The translations under genes and the position numbers were made by a program. From Zoogloea sp. (lineage in GTDB: Bacteria > Pseudomonadota > Gammaproteobacteria > Burkholderiales > Rhodocyclaceae), in contig JADKKC010000018.1 of assembly GCA_016720685.1 (NCBI GenBank), forward strand, positions 1-57,335: a DNA stretch of 57,335 nt, given 5' to 3'. Positions 16,945-23,731 of this stretch are shown in pieces (the first letter of the stretch is position 1; each line of letters begins with the position of its first letter). The notes under the pieces are model-generated. The model was not told where the DNA came from. It saw only the letters and a program-made list of their open reading frames with translations, and made no database searches.

Positions 16945-17273
16945 AATCCGCCCAGCCACCGCGCAAGCGCCTGCGCCTGTATTCCCGCCTCGACGCCCGT
17001 TTCGACGACCGGGACGAAGACCCCCGCGCCAGCCTGGTCAATCTGGTGGACGTGATGCTGGTGTTCGCCTGCGGCCTGCTCGCCGCGCTTGCAGCCAGCA
17101 CCCAGGGCGCCCTGTCCCCGCCGAAACCCGTGGACAAGGGCCAGTCCATCGAGCGCCCCGCCGACGGCATGGGCCAGGCCGGCGCCGGCTTCGATCGGGT
17201 CGGCGAAGTTTTTCGCGATCCGAAAACCGGCCAACTGATCCTGGTTGAACCGGGCAAGGCGCACAAACCGTAA
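16941..17273 (+). CDS. DUF2149 protein, ExbD-like in position
   Basis: 110 aa. Basic N-terminus (KRLRLYSRLDARFDDRDEDP), the DUF2149 hallmark DPRASLVNLVDVMLVFACGL with one membrane helix at about 33-54, then a periplasmic tail ending GEVFRDPKTGQLILVEPGKA. The NLVDVMLVF segment with its Asp inside the helix start parallels the proton-binding Asp of ExbD/TolR (inference). It follows the TolQ-like gene with a four-base overlap and precedes the receptor by 62 bases. Confidence 0.82.
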   Translation: MKSAQPPRKRLRLYSRLDARFDDRDEDPRASLVNLVDVMLVFACGLLAALAASTQGALSPPKPVDKGQSIERPADGMGQAGAGFDRVGEVFRDPKTGQLILVEPGKAHKP

Positions 17274-17335
17274 AGCCGCTACCCGGCCGCCGCTGAACGA
17301 TCAGCGCCAAAGCACTACCCGTACGGAGAATCGCC

Positions 17336-19453
17336 TTGCACGCCACCGTCCTCGCTCCTTCCCGCGGCAACGCGACCGCCCTTGCCGCACTGCTGGCCAG
17401 CGCGCTATCGGGCATCGCTCACGCCGCAGGCGTTCCGACGCTACAGGAAGTCACGGTCAGCACCCGCAGCCAGGATCTGATCGGCGTTGCCGATTCCGCC
17501 ACCGAAGGCACCGTCACCGCCAGGCAGCTGGCCAATCGCCCGCTGCTGCGGCCTGCCGAAGTCATGGAAAGCATCCCCGGCATGGTGGTCACCCAGCACT
17601 CGGGCGACGGCAAGGCCAACCAGTATTTCCTGCGCGGATTCAACCTCGACCACGGCAGTGATTTTTCCACCCACGTCATGGGAATGCCTGTGAACATGGT
17701 CAGCCACGCGCACGGCCAGGGTTACATGGATCTGAACTTCCTGATCCCCGAACTGCTTGGCAGCCTCAAATACCGCAAGGGCGTCTATTCTGCCGAGGAT
17801 GGGGATTTTGCAAGCACCGGCGCAGCGCGCATCGACTATCAACGCCAGCTGGCCCGCCCTTTTGTCGACATCAGCCTCGGCCAGAACGGCTATCGCCGCG
17901 CGCTGGCAGCGGGCAGCCGCGAAGTCGGCGGCGGCCTGCAGCTCCTCGGCGCGCTTGAACTCGCCGGCAACGACGGCCCGTGGACACAGCCGGAAAACCT
18001 CAAGAAGCACAACGCCGTGCTGCGCCTCTCCGACGGCACCGCGGCCAAGGGTTTCTCCCTCACCGCCATGGCCTACGCGGCCAGCTGGACGGCCACCGAA
18101 CATGTGCCGGAGCGCGCCATCAGCAGCGGAGAAATCGGCCGCTACGGTGCGCTCTCGCCCAAGGACGGCGGCAAGACCCACCGTTACAGCCTGTCCGGTG
18201 AATGGGCTCGCCCCGACCAGGACGGCGCAAGCAGGGCCAGCTTTTACCTCATCGACTACGGCCTGAACCTGTTTTCGGCCCCCTCGGGCTTCATCAACGG
18301 CCCGCAGGGTGACCAGCACGAACAGGCGGATGCGCGCACCGTCTGGGGCGGCCAGGCCAGCCGCAGCTGGTTTCCCGGACCGGCTGTCAGGGATTCGGAA
18401 CTGACCGCCGGCATCCAGTTGCGCCAGGACCGCATCCGTTCGGTCGGCCTTTACCGCACCGAGGACAGGCTACGCACAGACACGGTGCGGCAGGACAGGA
18501 TCACCGAGACATCGGCCAGCCTGTTCCTCGAAGCCCGCACCGAATGGCAACCCTGGCTGCGCAGCACGGTCGGCCTCCGGCACGACGAAGTGGACGCCAG
18601 GGTTACCGCCACCGGCGGCCAATTCAACCTGGGCAACGGCGGCAGGGCCCGCGCCGGCCAGACCAGCCCCAAGCTCGGCCTGGTGCTCGGCCCCTTCACG
18701 CTGCTCGGCGCAACCGAGTTCTACGCCAACTGGGGTCACGGCTTTCACAGCAACGATGCGCGCGGTGCGACCAGCACCGTCAACCCGGTCGATGGCGCTG
18801 CGATCAGCCGGCTTCCGCTGCTGGCCAAGGCCAGGGGGTCGGAAATCGGCATGCGGAGCATGCCGCTGCCGGGCTGGAGCAGCAGCCTGTCGGTGTGGCA
18901 GATGGACCTCGCCTCGGAGCTGGTCTTCATTGGCGACGAAGGTGTCACCGAGCCCAAAGGCGCCTCACGCCGCCACGGCCTCGAATGGTCCAACTACATC
19001 ACCACCGCCCATGGCCTGATCATCGACGCGGATGTCGCCCTTTCGTACGCCCGCTTCAAGCAGGCCAACGCCGACAATGGCGGCACCCGCGTGCCCAACG
19101 CCATTCCCCTGACGGCCTCGCTTGGCGGCACGCTCGACCCTGGCGGCAAGTGGTTTGGCGGCGTGCGCCTGCGCTACCTGGGCGCCTATCCGCTCGAGGA
19201 AAGCGGCCACGAAAAATCCACCCCCTTCCTGCTGACCAACCTGAAACTGGGCTACCGCGTCGATCCCCGGCTTCAGCTGACGCTGGACGTGCTCAACCTG
19301 TTCAAGCGCAAGGCCAACGACATCGAGTATTGGGGCGGCGCCTGCACCCGCAGCGAAACACTGTCGGGCAGTTGTGGCGGCGGTATCGACGGCCGCCTGG
19401 TCCACCCGCTGGAACCGCGGACCCTGCGCCTGAGCGTGCGCGCCAGTTTTTGA
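17336..19453 (+). CDS. TonB-dependent outer-membrane receptor
   Basis: 705 aa from a TTG start with GGAG about nine bases upstream. Signal peptide about 1-30 (ALLASALSGIAHAAG). Plug domain about 35-175: LQEVTVSTRSQDL (TonB-box-like), PAEVMESIPGMVVTQHSGDG, ANQYFLRGFNLDHGSDFSTH, GMPVNMVSHAHGQGYMDLNF. The 22-strand barrel ends in aromatic F (LRLSVRASF). Extracellular Cys pair near CTRSETLSGSCGG. It imports a ligand using TonB energy. The riboswitch at the head of the operon suggests a corrinoid or cobalt chelate, but it is not a typical BtuB. The His in MVSHAHGQG could bind metal (inference). Confidence 0.9.
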   Translation: MHATVLAPSRGNATALAALLASALSGIAHAAGVPTLQEVTVSTRSQDLIGVADSATEGTVTARQLANRPLLRPAEVMESIPGMVVTQHSGDGKANQYFLRGFNLDHGSDFSTHVMGMPVNMVSHAHGQGYMDLNFLIPELLGSLKYRKGVYSAEDGDFASTGAARIDYQRQLARPFVDISLGQNGYRRALAAGSREVGGGLQLLGALELAGNDGPWTQPENLKKHNAVLRLSDGTAAKGFSLTAMAYAASWTATEHVPERAISSGEIGRYGALSPKDGGKTHRYSLSGEWARPDQDGASRASFYLIDYGLNLFSAPSGFINGPQGDQHEQADARTVWGGQASRSWFPGPAVRDSELTAGIQLRQDRIRSVGLYRTEDRLRTDTVRQDRITETSASLFLEARTEWQPWLRSTVGLRHDEVDARVTATGGQFNLGNGGRARAGQTSPKLGLVLGPFTLLGATEFYANWGHGFHSNDARGATSTVNPVDGAAISRLPLLAKARGSEIGMRSMPLPGWSSSLSVWQMDLASELVFIGDEGVTEPKGASRRHGLEWSNYITTAHGLIIDADVALSYARFKQANADNGGTRVPNAIPLTASLGGTLDPGGKWFGGVRLRYLGAYPLEESGHEKSTPFLLTNLKLGYRVDPRLQLTLDVLNLFKRKANDIEYWGGACTRSETLSGSCGGGIDGRLVHPLEPRTLRLSVRASF

Positions 19454-19828
19454 GGCCTGGCCAGGCCCCGCTCGCTTCGGGCGAGCCTTGCTTGCCTTGC
19501 TTGGCACAGCAGAAGCACGGCGGACCTTGAGCGTCGGCACCTTCGACCGCGACGCAGAACACCACGCCTAGACCTCGGCATCAATCGCGCCTATCTCTCG
19601 GACTTCGAGAACTGACCCTCAACCGCCCCCAAAGCACAACTACGCAAGCTGCGCGACAACTACGAAACCAAGGCGGAAGAGGCCCGCGCCAACGGCGACG
19701 ACATCGAACTCAACCTCAACGAGATCGAAGCGACCGGTGCCGAAGTTCTTGATATCCGCAGCTACGCTGACGACGGCCGGATGTTCCGAGCTGCCGAAGT
19801 CGTGTTGAAAGATATTCTTTTGGCAATC
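19454..19828 (+). other. Junction with gene remnants (end of operon to start of island)
   Basis: 375 bases without an intact gene. A GCTCGCTTCGGGCGAGC hairpin (19471-19487) may end the receptor transcript. Near 19567 a short frame reads DLGINRAYLSDFEN and stops, resembling the recognition helix of an XRE regulator. From about 19635 an open frame reads KLRDNYETKAEEARANGDDI then ELNLNEIEATGAEVLDIRSY and runs without stop into the integrase start; it is not recognised. Best read as decayed mobile-element DNA. Confidence 0.45.
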
Positions 19829-20823
19829 ATGGGCCGTCGCTGCTCTCAAGACGTCAATCTGCCGCCCCGGATGCACCGGAAGGGAGAAACCTTCTATTAC
19901 GTCACCTCGACGGTGCCTCGGAAGTGGCTCAAGCTGGGCAAGGACTTGCATCAGGCGCGGCTACGATGGGCCGAACTGGAACGCGAAACCTCAAGCCCCG
20001 ACGACAAGACCTTCGCCATCATCGCCAAACGCTACGAACGGAAATCATCCCCGGCAAGGCGATTCGCACCCAGCGCGACAACCTGGCCGAATTCGCCAAG
20101 CTGCTGGAAGTGTTCGGCGCCGTTCCCATCGACGCCATCCGCCCCCAGAACGTGCGCACCTATCTGGATCTGCCCGGCCAGACGACGAAGATCCGCGCCA
20201 ACCGGGAGCGCGCCCAACTCTCGCACCTCTTCAAGCAGGCGTGGGCATGGGGTTACACCGACGCACCGAACCCCTGCGCGGGCATCAAGGGGCACAAGGA
20301 AACCGGCCGTGATCGCTACATAGAAGACGACGAATTCAAAGCGGTTTGGGAGAAAAGGCATTACACCCTGCAGAATGCAATGGATCTGGCCCTGCTGACC
20401 GGGCAACGCCCCGCCGACGTGCTCAAACTGACCCGCGCCGACATCCGGGACAGCGCGCTGCACCTCAAGCAGGACAAGACGGGGAAGAAGCTCGCTATTG
20501 AGATCACCAGGGAGCTTGCCAACGTGATCGACCGGATCACCAGCCGGCCGGCGAAGATCAAGGGAACCTAGCTGATTCAGGACGAGAGCGACCAGCCTCT
20601 TACCTACTGGATGCTGCGCAATCGGTTTGACGAGGCCAGGGAAGACGCTGGAGCGACTTTTCAGTTTCGGGACATTCGCGCCAAGGCCGCAACGGACACG
20701 GGTGACTTGGGTCACGCTCAGCGTCTCCTAGGACACAAGACCCGAGAGATGACAAGCCTCTACGCTGAGGCAGCAATCCTGCTGCGCCCTCACAAAACCA
20801 TATGTAATATACAAGGGAGATAA
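19829..20823 (+). pseudogene. Tyrosine recombinase (phage-type integrase), frameshifted and stopped
   Basis: N-terminal start MGRRCSQDVNLPPRMHRKGE then TFYYVTSTVPRKWLKLG matches the arm-binding part of phage integrases. A one-base loss near 20035 shifts to RTQRDNLAEFAKLLEVFGAV, core-binding domain, then the catalytic domain with Arg in MDLALLTGQRPADVLKL. An in-frame TAG at 20569 splits the protein; after it come FQFRDIRAKAATDTGD (HxxR region) and AQRLLGHKTREMTSLYAEAA with His and the nucleophilic Tyr. Both lesions would inactivate it. The arm and core domains suggest insertion into a tRNA gene, consistent with the tRNA fragment at 22469. Confidence 0.85.
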
Positions 20824-20841
20824 CAAGGACCATAAAATCCC

Positions 20842-21720
20842 ATGGAACGTCAAAGACAACTCAAGATTGGCGCAATCAACATCACCCTGCCACCTCCGCA
20901 CACACCGGAACGGTACATCACGCTATTTCAAGAAGCACGCAAGCTCGAAAGGAAAGTTAAGCTTCGCGGCGATTTGATTGGCCTCCTTGGCTCTGTGCAA
21001 GTAACCAAGGATGAAGATGGCAGCCCCGTCATCCACGGAGAATTCTTCAAGTATGTGGACCTAGACGCAACACGAGACTGGTTCAACATAAGACGAGGGA
21101 AGCCGGCCGCCCGTGAAGAACTAGAGTCGATTAATATTCCTGACGAACTAAAGCCCCACTTCCAATTTCTGCCATTTGTCTTTTTTGCTCGCCGCCATCG
21201 CTTAGTCTTAGTGACCAAAGACAAACGAGATACGCTTTCCCCAAAGCAAGCGGCCACTATCCTTCAGCACACGTTCGAAGCCCCAGAACTACTACAAAGT
21301 CACGGTAAGGCCGACATTGTTGTCGAACCGTCTCGTGAACTCTTAGACACGATTTTCAAAGCGCAACGCTTGCGTAGCCTCATTATTGAGATCACGCCCC
21401 CGAATCCGGATGATTTTGAAGAGTTTGAAAAGGAAATCTTCGAGAACATGAACGAACAGCGGGCAGGAAGCTATCGAATCGAAATGCGTGAGGCTGACGG
21501 GCTCGGTCTATCGCCCGACGCCAGAACGAAGCTATTAGCTAAAGTCGCACAGTCAAACGGATCAGTCATTGGCGTCAGCGGTCAAAGAGGAAAAACTAAG
21601 ACGGTGTCGACAAAGAGCCATCCACTTGAGGAGCATGCTCTATTCTTACCAAACCTCCAGCCACGTTCTGAAGCACTGCTCATTGCGGGCGCAGCACTAT
21701 TGAAGCGAATTCTCAACTAA
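20842..21720 (+). CDS. DUF4747 family protein
   Basis: 292 aa, intact. It shows the DUF4747 pattern: INITLPPPHTPERYITLFQE, KLERKVKLRGDLIGLLGSVQ, INIPDELKPHFQFLPFVFFA, ADIVVEPSRELLDTIFKAQR and IEITPPNPDDFEEFEKEIFE. No signal peptide or membrane helix; cytoplasmic. The family has no established biochemical role; members are scattered on genomic islands. Base composition (about 47-49% GC) is far lower than neighbours at 65-68%, a sign of recent transfer. It follows the dead integrase by 18 bases, with AAGGA 12 bases before the ATG, and precedes the broken membrane gene by 36 bases. The pairing suggests a two-gene system, possibly phage defence (inference). Confidence 0.8.
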   Translation: MERQRQLKIGAINITLPPPHTPERYITLFQEARKLERKVKLRGDLIGLLGSVQVTKDEDGSPVIHGEFFKYVDLDATRDWFNIRRGKPAAREELESINIPDELKPHFQFLPFVFFARRHRLVLVTKDKRDTLSPKQAATILQHTFEAPELLQSHGKADIVVEPSRELLDTIFKAQRLRSLIIEITPPNPDDFEEFEKEIFENMNEQRAGSYRIEMREADGLGLSPDARTKLLAKVAQSNGSVIGVSGQRGKTKTVSTKSHPLEEHALFLPNLQPRSEALLIAGAALLKRILN

Positions 21721-21756
21721 CACCCATCCCCCCTCGATACCCGGATCATTCTGCGC

Positions 21757-22359
21757 ATGCTTAAAACCCTCAAATCTCAGTATCGCGGGGTTTTTGATAT
21801 CCTCGGGAGGTACTGGCATGCGTACGGAGGAGGAGCATCACTGCTCACATCTCCTTATTTGCACATATCGGTTGCCCTCACTGCATTAATGTATCCGTAC
21901 TGGCGAAACTCAAGCTGGTGGGATTCGGCACTCGCGACGTTACCAACCTCTTGGGCTTCACCTTAGCGGGGTTCTGATCTGGCTGGGTTTTGGCGACCAA
22001 AATTTCAAAAACTGGTCTCAAAGCCGAGCAAAAACGGAAAGCCAACTCCATACATCGGCGTGAGCGCAGGGTTTGTGCATTTCGTTGTAGCACAGCTAGT
22101 CGCACTAATCGTCGGCCTGATCGCCAAAGCAATGTCGTTTGAACTACCTCAAGATCACTCTCTCCGGCCAATCATTCTAACTTTTGAACCAGTTGGCCAC
22201 TTTTTCGGCTTTTTGGCTTTCATGTACGCCCTTATGACCATTTTAGCCGTGACTCTTGCAGTCTTTCGAACAGCGTCATGGAGTGACGGATTGCGCAATC
22301 AGCAGGAAGCGCTTCCTAAGCCCAAGGCGTTCAAAATCACAAAGAAACGCAAACCGTAG
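21757..22359 (+). pseudogene. Multi-helix membrane protein of the DUF4747 pair, several frameshifts
   Basis: Starts MLKTLKSQYRGVFDILGRYW, then SPYLHISVALTALMYPYW. After a one-base loss near 21946 the protein continues in other frames as NLLGFTLAG, IWLGFGD, and returns to YIGVSAGFVHFVVAQLVALI, VGLIAKAMSFEL, with further helices VGHFFGFLAFMYALMTILAV, and a basic end KAFKITKKRKP. At least four further one-base losses, all in short A, T or C runs (about 21977, 22015, 22024, 22050), are needed to read it through. Intact it would be about 200 aa with four membrane segments. AT-rich like the DUF4747 gene. Confidence 0.6.
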
Positions 22360-22468
22360 ATCCGATAGACATCCGACAATAATCAGAACCATCCTGATTT
22401 TGTAGAAATCCGGCGATGAATGTAGAAAAGCCGCTACACGCAAACATGAGGGAAGCGACTTAGTTATC

Positions 22469-22517
22469 TGGTGGCCAGTCGCGGAATCGAACCACAGACA
22501 CGCGGACTCTCAATCCG
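22469..22517 (-). repeat. tRNA 3'-end fragment, probable attachment site
   Basis: On the minus strand, the anticodon-loop-like TTGAGAG is followed by TCCGCGTGTC, a T-arm TGTGGTTCGATTCCGCG and the acceptor end ACTGGCCACCA. No D-arm or 5' acceptor is present; upstream is the 3' end of the hemerythrin gene, whose last codons (CCGGATTGA) overlap it. The pattern resembles tRNA-Phe 3' halves (GTGGTTCGATTCCGC, GGCCACCA). Such 3' ends are regenerated by tyrosine integrases, and a dead one lies at 19829. Confidence 0.65.
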
Positions 22518-22953
22518 GCAGCGTCACATTGCGGCGCAGCACCACCGGTTTGCCGCCGGATTTCTGCTTGACCAGCCAGTGGGCGAGCGCCGAATCAAGG
22601 TAGTCGGCATGGCCCGGAAACCAGCGCGCCAGCTCGGCGGCGAACATCCGGCCGATGGCCACGTTGCCGCCGAGGACATGGGGCTCGACCTCCAGGGCCG
22701 AGCCGAGCACGGCGTCGTGGTCATCCACGTGGCAGCTCGTGGCCGGAAAATCACTGGCCTCCATCCACGCCTTTTCGTCGGCAAAGTGCTTTTCGGCATG
22801 CACGATGAAGGCTCGCAGCTTCTGGGCGAAGTCTTCGTCGGCACAGCTCAGCATGGCATCCACCACTTCGACGAATTCCCGGTGGGTGTCGTCCATGGGG
22901 GCGTGGCCAAGCAGGTAATTGTCGGTCCAGGGCATGCCGGTGATATCCGTCAT
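22510..22953 (-). CDS. Bacteriohemerythrin
   Basis: 147 aa, one domain. Diiron ligands visible in order: H near MDDTHREFVEVVD, H and E in HAEKHFADEKAWMEASDFPA, H-x4-H type pair in CHVDDHDAVL, and a final HADYLDSALAHWLVKQ. Start MTDITGMPWTDNYLLGHAPM is typical. Roles include oxygen carriage, storage or sensing, useful to a strain running oxygenases. GAGGAG lies before the ATG. It follows the TetR gene by 25 bases and is likely co-transcribed with it. Its last codons coincide with the tRNA-like fragment, so the natural C-terminus may have been changed by integration. Confidence 0.9.
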   Translation of the reverse strand: MTDITGMPWTDNYLLGHAPMDDTHREFVEVVDAMLSCADEDFAQKLRAFIVHAEKHFADEKAWMEASDFPATSCHVDDHDAVLGSALEVEPHVLGGNVAIGRMFAAELARWFPGHADYLDSALAHWLVKQKSGGKPVVLRRNVTLPD

Positions 22954-22978
22954 TGTGTGTCTCCTCGTTTGAAATTGA

Positions 22979-23569
22979 TTATTCGGCGCCAGCCAGCAGG
23001 CGCAATTCGGATTTGAGAAAGGCCCGCTGGGCTTGCGGCGACCAGCCCACCGTGTCGAACACCGCCTGCACGGCGAGGCCGACGATGAACACCAGCAGCC
23101 GCCGCGAGGTGGCGTCCACGTCCGCCTCGTTCAGCCCTCGCCCCGCCGCGGCCCGCGCCATGAGCACCCGGCGCAGGATGCTGTCGGCGTTGGCGGCCTG
23201 GGCGCGCTGCTCGGCCGCGAAATCCGGGTCCACCTGGGCGATCTGCCAGAAGGCCAGAAAAACCTTCCAGTCCTTCAGGCTGCTCTCGTCGAAGGGCAGC
23301 AGCGCTTCGATGCTGGCCGGCAGATCGCACGCGTCCCGCGCGATCACCGCGTCCACCCGGGCCTGGGCGTGCGCCACCGAAGCGCGGTAGGTGTAGAGCA
23401 TCAGCTCGCGCTTGTTGGCGAAGTAGTGGGTCACGATGGTCGTGCTGAAACCCGCGGCGGCGGCGATCTCACGCATGGTCATGGCGTCGAGCCCGACACT
23501 GGAAATGAGATCGGCGGCGATGCGGGCAATTTGTTGACGACGTTCTTCGTGATTGACGACGGCGGGCAT
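22979..23569 (-). CDS. TetR-family transcriptional regulator
   Basis: 196 aa. N-terminal helix-turn-helix at about 10-55: RRQQIARIAADLISSVGLDA, MTMREIAAAAGFSTTIVTHY, FANKRELMLYTY, close to BetI-type TetR. The C-terminal half is the ligand/dimer domain (WKVFLAFWQIAQVDPDFAAE). It is divergent from the Tat flavoprotein gene; a palindrome in the shared gap (23601-23620) is a likely operator. It probably represses itself, hemerythrin and the second cluster until a pathway compound binds. The ligand is unknown. Confidence 0.9.
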   Translation of the reverse strand: MPAVVNHEERRQQIARIAADLISSVGLDAMTMREIAAAAGFSTTIVTHYFANKRELMLYTYRASVAHAQARVDAVIARDACDLPASIEALLPFDESSLKDWKVFLAFWQIAQVDPDFAAEQRAQAANADSILRRVLMARAAAGRGLNEADVDATSRRLLVFIVGLAVQAVFDTVGWSPQAQRAFLKSELRLLAGAE

Positions 23570-23600
23570 TGACTTGACTCCGTAGCTAGGACTAATCTAG

Positions 23601-23620
23601 TTTACAACAACCGTTGCAAA
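23601..23620. promoter_or_regulatory. Candidate TetR operator
   Basis: TTTACAACAACCGTTGCAAA: 8-bp arms (TTTACAAC / GTTGCAAA) matching at 7 of 8 positions around a 4-bp spacer. It lies 32 bases from the TetR start and 112 bases before the divergent flavoprotein start, the usual place for a TetR site controlling both directions. Confidence 0.55.
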
Positions 23621-23731
23621 TAAAAACAGAGATCGAAAACACCCCCGTCACATTTCAGCTGCGGGTGATTTTCGACTCCCGAGACTCGAAGCTCCCCGGG
23701 CTTCAAATGCAGTATCAAAGGAGAAAACCGA

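Noticed and set aside
17336..19453. Naming the receptor btuB
   Set aside because: The plug and barrel do not show BtuB-specific features; only the riboswitch links it to B12, so the ligand is left open.
22469..22545. Complete tRNA gene
   Set aside because: Only the T-arm and acceptor 3' strand are present; no D-arm, no matching 5' acceptor strand and a mismatched anticodon stem.
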